Below, piece after piece: positions 7,187 through 14,561 of a stretch of 26,415 nucleotides of DNA; within the stretch, counting starts at the first letter, position 1, and each line of letters starts with the position of its first letter. The position numbers and the translations under genes are program-made. Source of the DNA: Betaproteobacteria bacterium (lineage in GTDB: Bacteria; Pseudomonadota; Gammaproteobacteria; Burkholderiales; SG8-39); the NCBI GenBank assembly GCA_009693435.1, contig SHXF01000059.1:1-26415 (forward strand). Direction: 5' to 3'. The notes beneath the pieces are model-generated. The model was not told the DNA's origin, made no database searches, and saw only the letters and a program-made list of their open reading frames with translations.

Positions 7187-8422
7187 TCAGCCGCCGCCGG
7201 ACACGTGACGGTATTCGCTCAATGTCAGCCCGCGCAGCCGCGCCGACCCGGCGAGCATGCCCGCGATGAACAGGACGGCGGCGAGCGCGACCATGCCGGT
7301 CGCCAGGCGCGGGCCGGCAAGATCGATCAGCGCGCCGGTCATAAGCGCGCCCAGAGAGATCACCGCCGGATAGAGCTGGATGAGCCCTGCAATGCGCCCG
7401 CGCATCGCTTCTGGCGCGCACATCTGCAGCATCGTCTGGTTACTGGTCACCATCACCATCTCCGCGCCGCCGCTGACTGCGAGGAACAGCAATGACAGCG
7501 GCAGGGACGGGCTGAGTGCGAAGCCGAACAGGCCCGCAGCCATGGCGAGCAGCGCGCCCGCCTGCACCCACCCCTGGCGGTTGGCGCGCGCCAGCATGGA
7601 TGCGCCCGCGCCGCCTATGGTGCCGCCCACGCCGACCGCCGTCAGCATGATGCCCAGGCCCTGCGGCCCGGCGTTGAAGACGTCCTTGGCGAACACCGGC
7701 AGCACTGCGCTCCAGGCCGGCGCCATGAGGAAGTACGCAACCATGCCGAGCACGAGTTGCGGCCGCACCGCGCGGTCGCGCGCCGCGTAGCGGAATCCTT
7801 CCAACAGCTCGGTCCAGGCCGAGAGCTTGCGCGCGCGGATCTTGCGCGCGGGAAACGCGATCAGCAGCACCAGCGCGGCGGCGACCAGATAGATCAGCGC
7901 CTGGATGAAGAAATTGCCCGCCGGGCCGAACCAGGCGATGAGGTAGCCGGCGCATGCCGGGCCGACGATGCGCGCCATCGAGAAGCTCACCGTGTTGAGC
8001 GCAATCGCGCGCATCGCCATGTCGCGTGGCACCAGATCGAACACCGTGGTGAGGCGCGCCGGGCGATCGAGCAGATTCACGATCCCCGCGGCAACGACGA
8101 AAGCGAACAGGTGCCAGACCTTGACCGTGCCCAAGGCGAGCCCGGCGCCGAAAATGAAGGACGAACCCACCGCGAGCAGCGCGCTGACGAGCAACAGCCC
8201 GCGCCGGCTGTAGCGATCCGCGGCGACCCCGGCGAACGGCGCGAACAGCAGGATGGGCACGGCGCGCACGCCGAGGATGGCGCCCAGCAGCACCGCCGAT
8301 CCGGTGATGTCGTAGGCCACCCAGCCCAGCGTCGTCTGCTGGATCCATTGCGCGAGGTAGGAGAACAGCGATCCGGTCCATAGCCAGCGGAAATCGCGGA
8401 TCGACAATACGGAGGATTTCAC
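7187..8422 (-). CDS. MFS transporter, EntS/MFS_3-like exporter
   Basis: This is a major facilitator of about 411 residues with around twelve hydrophobic segments, of the type related to the enterobactin exporter EntS. Visible features are RDFRWLWTGSLFSYLAQWIQQTTLGW in the first helix region, the loop 2-3 motif GVAADRYSRRGLLL, a helix 4-5 region NLLDRPARLTTVFDLVPRDMAMRAIALNTVSFSMARIVGPA typical of this subfamily, and GAEMVMVTSNQTMLQMCAPEAMRGRIAGL in the C-terminal half. I chose the GTG at 8422, which gives the normal family N-terminus; a longer form from a GTG at 8497 adds 25 residues unlike the family. Neither has a clear Shine-Dalgarno. The substrate is unknown. It is last in a minus-strand run of five genes. 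Confidence 0.85.
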   Translation of the reverse strand: MKSSVLSIRDFRWLWTGSLFSYLAQWIQQTTLGWVAYDITGSAVLLGAILGVRAVPILLFAPFAGVAADRYSRRGLLLVSALLAVGSSFIFGAGLALGTVKVWHLFAFVVAAGIVNLLDRPARLTTVFDLVPRDMAMRAIALNTVSFSMARIVGPACAGYLIAWFGPAGNFFIQALIYLVAAALVLLIAFPARKIRARKLSAWTELLEGFRYAARDRAVRPQLVLGMVAYFLMAPAWSAVLPVFAKDVFNAGPQGLGIMLTAVGVGGTIGGAGASMLARANRQGWVQAGALLAMAAGLFGFALSPSLPLSLLFLAVSGGAEMVMVTSNQTMLQMCAPEAMRGRIAGLIQLYPAVISLGALMTGALIDLAGPRLATGMVALAAVLFIAGMLAGSARLRGLTLSEYRHVSGGG

Positions 8423-8539
8423 CGGGCGAGTGTAAGCGAGGCAGGCACACAGCAGTACGGCAGTCGGACAGTCTCCCCAGTGGCGGAGGCCGGCCACCGG
8501 GCGGTCTGCGCTCCGGCGCGTGAGCGCCGGAGCGTCTGC

Positions 8540-8818
8540 TCAATTGCGGTGGAGTATCTCCGGACCTTCGGTGCCCACGGTCCGCTCGTAGACACCTTTC
8601 TCGACGCGCTTGTACTGCGTCATCCCCGAGTTTTTCACTGCGTTCTCGTTGGTCGCGTACTTGCCGCCCAGCGCAACCGCGCTGATGCGCCGCTCACAAG
8701 GCTGGGCGCAGGTCGGGCAACTCGCGAGCTTGTCGTCGGCAATGCGCTGGTAGACAGAAAACAGGCCATTACATTGACTGCATTGGCCGGAGGTGGGGGC
8801 ATATTCGTAGATGGGCAT
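8540..8818 (-). CDS. FmdB-like zinc ribbon protein
   Basis: This is a 92-residue small protein starting MPIYEYAP, the signature N-terminus of the FmdB/CxxC_CXXC_SSSS family. Two Cys pairs, C13-x2-C16 and C34-x2-C37 (CPTCAQPC), should bind one zinc ion. The first knuckle is unusual: an APTSGQ stretch precedes C13, which shifts it from the canonical YEYRC position. The C-terminal half (YATNENAVKNSGMTQYKRVEKGVYERTVG) is charged and probably flexible. Family function is poorly known, with links to regulation and nucleic-acid binding. It lies between the metallophosphoesterase and MFS genes on the same strand with gaps of about 100 nt, so co-transcription is possible but unproven. Confidence 0.8.
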   Translation of the reverse strand: MPIYEYAPTSGQCSQCNGLFSVYQRIADDKLASCPTCAQPCERRISAVALGGKYATNENAVKNSGMTQYKRVEKGVYERTVGTEGPEILHRN

Positions 8819-8912
8819 GGGCGGAAAGGATTTCGGTGTTTGACTGCGATGGTGCAATTGTCCTCGCAATTGTCCAAATTGTCCTGTAACGCCTTGCGTG
8901 TTGCTTGACCGC

Positions 8913-10046
8913 TTACGCCGCGACCAGGCGCAGCCGGGTGATTTCGGAGGGCGCGCCCAGGCGCATCGGCGGACCCCAGTAGCCGGTGCCGCGGCTGGTG
9001 TAGATCCACATCCCGCCCAGACGATGCAACCCGGCGGTGTACGGCTGCTGCAGGCGCACCAGGAAATTCCAGGGCAGGAATTGCCCGCCATGTGTGTGCC
9101 CGGAAAGCTGCAGCTGATAACCGGCCGGCGCAGCCGTGAATGCCGAGCGCGGCTGGTGCGCGAGCAGTAGTTTCATGGCGATGCCACCCGGTGTACCGGC
9201 CAGCGCGGCGACCGGATCGCTTTGTTGTGCCGGATCGTAGTGGTGCGCGCTGTAGTCGGTCACGCCGGCCACCACCAGGGCTGCACCGCCGTGCTGCAGC
9301 ACCACGTGTTCATTCATCAGCACCCGCAGGCCGATGCGGCGCAGTTCATCCACCCACGCCGCAGCGCCCGAGTAGTACTCGTGATTGCCGGTGACGAAGA
9401 AGCTGCCATGGCGCGCCCGAAGCTGCGTCAGCGGCGCTGTGTGAAACGACAGTTGCCGCACGCTGCCATCGACCAGATCCCCGGTGACGGCGATGAGATC
9501 GGCATCGAGCGCGTTGACCGCATCGACGATGGCCTGGACGTAAGGGCGTTTGATGGTCGCACCGACATGGATGTCGCTGATCTGCACGATGACAAAGCCG
9601 TGCAGCCCCGCGGGCAGTGCGGTGATCGGCACGTCCACCGATCGCACCCGCGCGCGCCGGCGGGCGCCGACAAATCCCGCCACGCTGAAAGCACCGGCCA
9701 ATGCCGGCACGGCGATCGCGCTCCAGCCGGAATAGAGATGCAGCGCCGTGCCCATCGGCAGCAACAGGCCGGCGGCGTGGCCCGCCAGCAGGCCGACATC
9801 GCGAATGACGGTCAGCACCCACAGCGAAGACAGCGCGCCCATCGCGATGAAACCGGTCCAGGCGAGGCGGTCGGCACGCGGATGCGGCATGCGCCGCGCC
9901 AGCAGCGCGAGCGGTATCAACACGGCCGACGCCGCCAGCGCGAGTGTGGCGATGGCGAGACCCGGCGCGCCCAGCGGCAGGGCAGGCAGCAGCCGCAGGC
10001 CGACGTAGGCATGGAGCAGCGCATTCAGGATAAAAAACCGGAGCAT
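8913..10046 (-). CDS. Membrane-anchored metallophosphoesterase (YaeI-like)
   Basis: The 377-residue protein has four or five hydrophobic segments in residues 1-128, then a cytoplasm- or periplasm-facing calcineurin-type phosphoesterase domain. Metal-site motifs appear in order: SDIHVG (D158, H160), TGDLVDG (D190), TGNHEYYSG (N221, H222), LLLAHQPR and LSGHTHGGQFLPW. This matches the YaeI/metallophosphoesterase family, some members of which hydrolyse UDP-2,3-diacylglucosamine or other phosphodiesters; the substrate here is not predictable. The C-terminal IYTSRGTGYWGPPMRLGAPSEI is family-typical. The gene follows the ferredoxin gene by 49 nt on the same strand. The start at 10046 (ATG) yields a plausible first membrane helix. 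Confidence 0.9.
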   Translation of the reverse strand: MLRFFILNALLHAYVGLRLLPALPLGAPGLAIATLALAASAVLIPLALLARRMPHPRADRLAWTGFIAMGALSSLWVLTVIRDVGLLAGHAAGLLLPMGTALHLYSGWSAIAVPALAGAFSVAGFVGARRRARVRSVDVPITALPAGLHGFVIVQISDIHVGATIKRPYVQAIVDAVNALDADLIAVTGDLVDGSVRQLSFHTAPLTQLRARHGSFFVTGNHEYYSGAAAWVDELRRIGLRVLMNEHVVLQHGGAALVVAGVTDYSAHHYDPAQQSDPVAALAGTPGGIAMKLLLAHQPRSAFTAAPAGYQLQLSGHTHGGQFLPWNFLVRLQQPYTAGLHRLGGMWIYTSRGTGYWGPPMRLGAPSEITRLRLVAA

Positions 10047-10088
10047 GGCGGGGGAAATCCAAACGGCGCTGAGCGGCGCGCGCTAGCG

Positions 10089-10105
10089 ACCGGCGCTACG
10101 CCGGT
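10089..10105. repeat. Hairpin centred on the ferredoxin stop codon
   Basis: ACCGGCG (10089-10095) and CGCCGGT (10099-10105) are a perfect 7-bp inverted repeat, and the 3-nt loop is exactly the TAG stop codon of the ferredoxin gene on the minus strand. There is no T-tract, so it is not a standard intrinsic terminator. Confidence 0.5.
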
Positions 10106-10404
10106 TCGGTCTTGGGAGTGGGAGGCAGGAACGTCGGGAACTCGATGGCGAGCAGGTCGTAGACGCTGTGATGACGGGGATTGGGCGCTTCCCACGAAAC
10201 GCTGATTGCGCCTTCGGGACAATCCGGCACGCACAGAAAGCAGCGGTGGCAATCGCGCGGAAATCGTATCGCCACCTTGCCGCTGTCGGCATCGACCTGG
10301 ATTACGCCGGTCGGACAGGCGTTGAGGCACGCCTTGCAATGGGTGCACAGATTGCCGTCTATGCTTACCGGCGCCGGCGCGTCCTTGTGCGCGGACTCAC
10401 TCAT
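10096..10404 (-). CDS. 2x[4Fe-4S] ferredoxin partner of flavoprotein
   Basis: This is a 102-residue bacterial-type ferredoxin with two complete cluster motifs: C20-x2-C23-x2-C26-x3-C30-P and C52-x2-C55-x2-C58-x3-C62-P. Its start overlaps the end of the flavoprotein gene by 8 nt (ATGAGTGA), a strong sign that the two proteins work together. Pairing a succinate/fumarate-type FAD subunit with a small dicluster ferredoxin is the layout of adenylylsulfate reductase AprAB, but AprB proteins usually have a longer C-terminal tail than the roughly 35 residues here. The likely role is electron transfer to or from the flavin. The physiological partner downstream is not visible in the window. Confidence 0.9.
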   Translation of the reverse strand: MSESAHKDAPAPVSIDGNLCTHCKACLNACPTGVIQVDADSGKVAIRFPRDCHRCFLCVPDCPEGAISVSWEAPNPRHHSVYDLLAIEFPTFLPPTPKTEPA

Positions 10405-12166
10405 ACAACGCGGGGTCGTAGTTGCCGGCGAAGATCGCTGCCATGGCACTGGGGTGGCGCGCAAGCTTCCCGGGCCGCTTGAGCGGGAAGCGCTCCAGCT
10501 CGATCGGCACCCGCTCGAATCGCGGGCCGCGTTGCGCACGCGTGATGCCGTGCAGGCAGAACCACGCGTCGTCGTCGGTGTCGGGAAAATCTTCGCGGTA
10601 AAACTGTTCCCGGCTCTCGGTGCGATCGATGGCGGCGCAATAGATGCCGCGCGTGTTCTCGGCGATGTTGCGCGCCTCGTGCACTTTGACGAGATCGTGC
10701 GCGTGTGCCGCACCGGTCGATTCCGCGGCGGCGTACAGTTCGGCGCACCCTCCTATCAGCGTGTCGAGCCTGTCGCGATTCAATATCATCGATTGCGTGA
10801 TCGAGCCGCCGAGCAGCGACAGGCGGTCGTGCAGGTCATCCGCGCTCGGCGCTCCCGCGCCGCGACTGAGCGGCGCGAGCGCCCGATCGGCCAGCATCGC
10901 CAGCACATCATCCGATACTGCCGGATGGTCGCTGTCGAGCGCTTCGCTGGCCGCGGTCTGACCGGCGTAATAGCCGGAGTTCATGGCAAAGGCGGTCGGC
11001 ACGCCGGCGCTCGCATGCGTGCCGGTCGTCGGATTCTTGGCCGTGGCGCCCGCCGCGAAAAGGCCGGGCAGGCTGGCGCGGCATTTCAGATCGATGCCGA
11101 TGCCGCCGCGCCCGCCGCTCCACAGGCCCCAGGTGGGCTCGATGGGGAGCGGGTTCAGCCGCGGATCCGGAATGTTGCCGGACAACAGCACGGCGCTGCT
11201 GCTCGCGAGCGACGCACCGCGCAAGTCGCTCCAGTAGGAGTCGTCGCAATGTCGCAAATCGATGCACACCGGACCGCGACCGTCGATGATCTCCTTGACG
11301 AAGGCAGCCACCACGCGCGACAGCTCGCTGCGCTCGAAGCGCAGCGGATCGTACTTCTCCATGAAGCGCTCGCCGCGGGCGTTGATGAGCCGCGCGCCGT
11401 GCGCCACCGCGACGTTGTAGCTGCCGAGGTCATAGCGCTTCATCAACAGCGAAAACGTGCCGCCGAACGAGAATTCCAGGTCGAGCAGCCGCGCACCGGC
11501 ACGATACGCCATCGCCACGCCGTCGCCGGTGTCGTTGTCGACGTGGTGCACGCCCTTCCTGCTGATCTGGCCCGTGGCCAGCACGGTTCGCTTGGCGCGA
11601 TAGGCGATGCACGCACCCGTGGCCACGTCAAAGCCGAACGCCCCGGCGATGGCGCCGGTCGTCGGATAGGCGCCGTCGGCCGTGATGAGTTCGGTGATGC
11701 ACACCCGGTCGACGATGCGCACGCCCCGCGCCACGGCCTGCCGGCGCAGGGCCTCCATCGCCGCCTTCGGGTTGTACTGCATGCAGCGCACCTTCACCAT
11801 GCCGCGGCTGGAAAAGCGGCGGATGTTGCCCTTGTCATCGCGCGAGATCGGCACGCCCCATTCGACAAGATCGGCAACCCGCTGGCGCTGGCCCTCGAGA
11901 AACTGCAAGGTCCAGTCCTGGTCGCACATGTAGTCGCCACGCACCACGAATTCCTCGACCCAGTCGGCGAGGTCGTCCTCCGGCAGGGGGCAGGTGGTCA
12001 CGCCGCCCGACATCGTCGATGCACCGCTGCGGCTGACATAGGCTTTTTCCACCAGCACCACGCCCGCATTCAGTTCGGCGGCGCGCAGCGCGGCCCACGC
12101 GCCGGCAAAGCCGCCGCCCACCACCAGCACATCGGCATCGATGCATTCCACCTGCACTCTGGCCAT
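10397..12166 (-). CDS. FAD-dependent oxidoreductase, AprA/fumarate reductase flavoprotein type
   Basis: The 589-residue flavoprotein belongs to the succinate dehydrogenase/fumarate reductase/AprA superfamily. The N-terminal dinucleotide fold is DADVLVVGGGFAGAWAALRAAE (residues 10-31), then VSRSGASTMSGGVTTC, where SdhA-type enzymes carry a His-containing motif for covalent FAD; no such His is present, so FAD is probably non-covalent, as in AprA. Later features are VKVRCMQYNPKAAMEALRRQA, TVLATGQISRKG, GLFAAGATAKNPTTGTHASAGVPTAFAMNSG as the second FAD segment, and a C-terminal helical domain with NTRGIYCAAIDRTESREQFYREDFPDTDD, as in SdhA/AprA. The gene overlaps the ferredoxin gene by 8 nt. No sulfate adenylyltransferase, Qmo or other sulfur genes are visible, so the substrate is open; a thiol, sulfur compound or organic acid redox reaction is possible. 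Confidence 0.88.
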   Translation of the reverse strand: MARVQVECIDADVLVVGGGFAGAWAALRAAELNAGVVLVEKAYVSRSGASTMSGGVTTCPLPEDDLADWVEEFVVRGDYMCDQDWTLQFLEGQRQRVADLVEWGVPISRDDKGNIRRFSSRGMVKVRCMQYNPKAAMEALRRQAVARGVRIVDRVCITELITADGAYPTTGAIAGAFGFDVATGACIAYRAKRTVLATGQISRKGVHHVDNDTGDGVAMAYRAGARLLDLEFSFGGTFSLLMKRYDLGSYNVAVAHGARLINARGERFMEKYDPLRFERSELSRVVAAFVKEIIDGRGPVCIDLRHCDDSYWSDLRGASLASSSAVLLSGNIPDPRLNPLPIEPTWGLWSGGRGGIGIDLKCRASLPGLFAAGATAKNPTTGTHASAGVPTAFAMNSGYYAGQTAASEALDSDHPAVSDDVLAMLADRALAPLSRGAGAPSADDLHDRLSLLGGSITQSMILNRDRLDTLIGGCAELYAAAESTGAAHAHDLVKVHEARNIAENTRGIYCAAIDRTESREQFYREDFPDTDDDAWFCLHGITRAQRGPRFERVPIELERFPLKRPGKLARHPSAMAAIFAGNYDPALYE

Positions 12167-12264
12167 TCGTCAGGACACTTTCACAATGAATCGGACCCCA
12201 AACCAAATCCGGAAAACGGCGCCGCAGCGTTATCTGCAACCCGCGATTTTACCGGTGTTGCCGG

Positions 12265-13536
12265 TCAATCCTCGCCGGTCGGTTCGCTGTCCGGGCCGAA
12301 CAGCCCGAGATCGAGTTGCGGGCGCGGTTCCTCTGCGCTCAGGACGGACAGCGCCGCGGGCGCGGGCAGGGCGTCGTTCCTGCACAGGCTGCCGGCCCTG
12401 ACGCCCAGTAGGCGCAGGCGACGATCGAGCGGCTGCTTTTTCAGGCACTGACCGGCCCACTGGCGGATGGCACGCGCGTCGCTGGTATGGGACGCCAGGG
12501 TCAGCTCGCGCGTGGATATCCTGAAGTCGTCGTAGCGCAGCTTCACACCTATGGTTTTGGCGGCATAGCCTTTTCGCGTCAGGTCGGAGGCAAGCTGCTC
12601 GCACAAGCGGGTGAAGATCGCGCCCAGGGCTTCACGGTCCTGGCGTGCGTGCAGGTCGCGCTCGAAAGTGGTTTCGCGGCTGATCGATTTGGGTTCGCGG
12701 AAAGTCACGATGGGGCGCTCGTCGCGGCCGTGCGCGGCCTGATGCAACCAGGCGCCGTAGTTGGCGCCGAACTGGTCCACCAGCCACTGCGGCGCGGCGG
12801 CGGCAAGTTCGCCTATGGTGCGTATTCCGAGCGCTTCGAGCTTTGCGCTCGCCTTGGGGCCGATGCCGTTGATGCGCTTGGCCGGCAGCGGCCAGATGCG
12901 CGAGGGCATCTCCGCGTGGGTGAGGATGGTGAGGCCGTCGGGCTTGTCGAGTTCCGAGGCGATCTTGGACAACAGCTTGTTCGGCGTCACGCCGATGGAA
13001 CAACTGAGCCCGGTGGCCTGTCGCACCGCCGATTTGAGGCGCTGCGCGAGATCGCGCAAGCCGGCGTGTTTGTCATCGCTCGCCACGCCGCCGTCGCCGC
13101 TATCCGGTGTGTGACGCGCGTCCTGTGCGCCCGGCACGCCGGTGAGGTCGACGTAGATCTCGTCGATGCCGCGGTCTTCGATAACTGGAGCAATTTCCGC
13201 AACGGCGCTCTTGAACAGCCGCGAATACTTCCGGTACTCGTCGAAGTCGGCGGGAAGCAGTATGGCATCCGGGGCCATCGCCGCCGCTTTCATCAGGCCG
13301 AGCGCGGAGTGCACGCCGAGCGCCCGCGCCTCGTAGGTAGCGGTGGTGGCCACGCCGCGTCCGGCATAATCGCGTAGCAGCGCGAAGCTGCGCGTGCCGT
13401 CCTGTTGCAGCACCGGCTGGTGCGCGCGCCGGCCGCCGACCACCACCGGGCGGCCGCGCAATTCGGGATAGCGCAGCAATTCCACGGATGCGTAGAAGGC
13501 ATCCATGTCGAGGTGGGCGATCCAGCGTGTAGGCAT
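12265..13536 (-). CDS. dinB: DNA polymerase IV (Y-family translesion polymerase)
   Basis: The 423-residue product is a full Y-family polymerase for damage bypass. The palm motif HLDMDAFYASVE (residues 8-19) supplies the first catalytic Asp. RPVVVGG, TTATYEARALGVHSALGL and the second catalytic site RGIDEIYVDLTG follow, then SIGVTPNKLLSKIASELDKPDGL, the HhH segment LPAKRINGIGPKASAKLEALGI, and a little-finger domain with PKSISRETTFERDL. A D/G/H-rich insertion (about residues 127-145, around DSGDGGVASDDKH) interrupts the palm just after the DE motif. The C-terminus is not an obvious beta-clamp-binding peptide, although QLDLGLF near the end resembles QLxLxLF and may serve. Start: ATG at 13536 with AGGA 6 nt upstream. 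No SOS box was identified by eye. Confidence 0.93.
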   Translation of the reverse strand: MPTRWIAHLDMDAFYASVELLRYPELRGRPVVVGGRRAHQPVLQQDGTRSFALLRDYAGRGVATTATYEARALGVHSALGLMKAAAMAPDAILLPADFDEYRKYSRLFKSAVAEIAPVIEDRGIDEIYVDLTGVPGAQDARHTPDSGDGGVASDDKHAGLRDLAQRLKSAVRQATGLSCSIGVTPNKLLSKIASELDKPDGLTILTHAEMPSRIWPLPAKRINGIGPKASAKLEALGIRTIGELAAAAPQWLVDQFGANYGAWLHQAAHGRDERPIVTFREPKSISRETTFERDLHARQDREALGAIFTRLCEQLASDLTRKGYAAKTIGVKLRYDDFRISTRELTLASHTSDARAIRQWAGQCLKKQPLDRRLRLLGVRAGSLCRNDALPAPAALSVLSAEEPRPQLDLGLFGPDSEPTGED

Positions 13537-13620
13537 TGCGATTCCTGTAGGCGCGCCGCGCACGCGGGGAAGACCCCCGCGGGCCCCCGATTCTGATACG
13601 CCGCCGCATGCCAAACAAGT

Positions 13621-13678
13621 GTCGCTCACCCTTTTGTCGCTTACCCTTTTGTCGCTTTCCCTTTGTCGCTTACCCCTT
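13621..13678 (+). repeat. Four 14-15-bp tandem repeats upstream of SRPBCC gene
   Basis: Units of the form GTCGCTTACCCTTTT occur at 13621, 13636, 13651 (14 bp) and 13665 (14 bp), with a few substitutions. The array lies in the divergent gap between dinB and the SRPBCC gene. The junctions between units read TTTGTCG, so three TTGTCG hexamers recur, one per junction. Confidence 0.8.
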
Positions 13679-13692
13679 GCGGCGAATATCTT
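13663..13692 (+). promoter_or_regulatory. Candidate promoter of SRPBCC gene
   Basis: TTGTCG at 13663-13668, the last repeat junction, is 18 bp from TATCTT at 13687-13692. A further -10-like CATAAT lies at 13696-13701 but lacks a well-placed -35. A 10-bp palindrome CTGGCGCCAG follows at 13712-13721 and could be an operator. Support is by consensus only. Confidence 0.25.
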
Positions 13693-13768
13693 CGGCATAA
13701 TCGATTCAAGGCTGGCGCCAGCGCATTCGCAAGTGGGACTGCATACTGCGTCAGGCGCGGGTTCATTC

Positions 13769-14431
13769 ATGTTGTCGCCAGTAACCGAAGGGAGTGCCAC
13801 CATAGCTTTGCTGAAGCGTCTTGCGGTCCTTGCCGCCGCGATGTGCTTACTGGCGGGCGTATCGGCTTCCAGCTTTGCCGCCGACGCCGGCGATGCCGAC
13901 ATCGACGTGACCGTGCAGGTGCAAGGCGATGAGGTCACGGTCGATGTGTCGCTCTTCGTCCCGGCATCGCCGGAAGAAGTCTGGGGGGTGCTGACCGACT
14001 TCGACAACGCCAGCCGGTTCATCGGCAATCTGGAAAAGAGCGAGGTTCTGTCGCGCACCGCCGACGCGGTGGTGGTATCGCAAAAGGGCACGGTCAGCCT
14101 GGGCCTGTTTTCGGTGACGGTCGACTCGATCACCGAGATCCGCCTGAAGCCTTTCGAGGAAATGCAGTCGCGCATGCTGAGCGGCAGCATGAAAAGCCAT
14201 GCCGCGACAACGAGGCTGATTGCCGAGTCCGGCGGCACGCGCATCGTGCACCGCGGGCTGTCCAATCCCGACGTGTGGATTCCGCCGGTGATCGGTCCCG
14301 CCATGATTCGCCGCGAAGCGCGGTTGCGCTTCCAGCAGCTTTACGAAGAGATCCTGCGCAGGAAGACGGAGGCCGCGCGCGCTATTCCCCCGGCGATACC
14401 GGGCGCCGCCGCGCCGCCAGCGGCGCCCTGA
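13769..14431 (+). CDS. Exported SRPBCC (START/polyketide-cyclase-like) protein
   Basis: The 220-residue product has an N-terminal export signal (LLKRLAVLAAAMCLLAGVSASSFA, likely cleavage before ADAGDAD) and a SRPBCC ligand-binding domain: VDVSLFVPASPEEVWGVLTDFDNASRFIGNLEKSEVLSR is the classic start of this fold, with WGVLTDFD in the first helix. The C-terminal helix is MIRREARLRFQQLYEEILRRK, followed by a Pro/Ala tail. The family binds hydrophobic molecules; the ligand is unknown. The ATG at 13769 is the first good start. The stretch GAAGGGAG near 13787 is an attractive Shine-Dalgarno, but only ATA and TTG codons follow it at suitable distance, so the true start could be slightly downstream. 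Confidence 0.8.
   Translation: MLSPVTEGSATIALLKRLAVLAAAMCLLAGVSASSFAADAGDADIDVTVQVQGDEVTVDVSLFVPASPEEVWGVLTDFDNASRFIGNLEKSEVLSRTADAVVVSQKGTVSLGLFSVTVDSITEIRLKPFEEMQSRMLSGSMKSHAATTRLIAESGGTRIVHRGLSNPDVWIPPVIGPAMIRREARLRFQQLYEEILRRKTEAARAIPPAIPGAAAPPAAP
14401..14428. repeat. Inverted repeat at end of SRPBCC gene
   Basis: GGGCGCCGC (14401-14409) and GCGGCGCCC (14420-14428) are perfect 9-bp arms with a 10-nt GC-rich loop, ending directly before the TGA stop. It encodes part of the Pro/Ala tail and may act as a transcript 3' hairpin. No T-tract follows. Confidence 0.5.
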
Positions 14432-14441
14432 GCGGCTGCGC

Positions 14442-14561
14442 GCGCCGTTACATCAGGCGCCGTTACATCAGGCGCCGTTACATCAGGCGCCGTTACATCG
14501 GGCGCCGTTACATCAGGGGCCGTTACATCGGGCGCCGTTACATCACGCGCCGTTACATCAA
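14442..14561 (+). repeat. Eight 15-bp tandem repeats between convergent genes
   Basis: There are eight contiguous copies of GCGCCGTTACATCAG starting at 14442, with only 1-3 changes in copies 4, 6, 7 and 8. The array begins 10 nt after the SRPBCC stop and its last copy supplies the TGA stop of the TSUP permease gene on the other strand. Because 15 is a multiple of 3, it leaves open frames (RRYIR repeated on the plus strand, DVTAP on the minus), but these are by-products of the period. Near identity suggests recent expansion, as in a variable-number tandem repeat. Confidence 0.95.

Noticed and set aside
8423..8497. N-terminal extension of the MFS exporter
   Set aside because: The 25 extra residues do not look like the family and have no clear start signal; the GTG at 8422 was preferred.
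13802..13804. ATA start codon for the SRPBCC protein after GAAGGGAG
   Set aside because: ATA starts are extremely rare; the in-frame ATG at 13769 was kept, with the doubt noted in the entry.
14442..14561. 15-bp repeats as a CRISPR array
   Set aside because: Units are contiguous with no spacers, and repeat length is far below CRISPR repeats.
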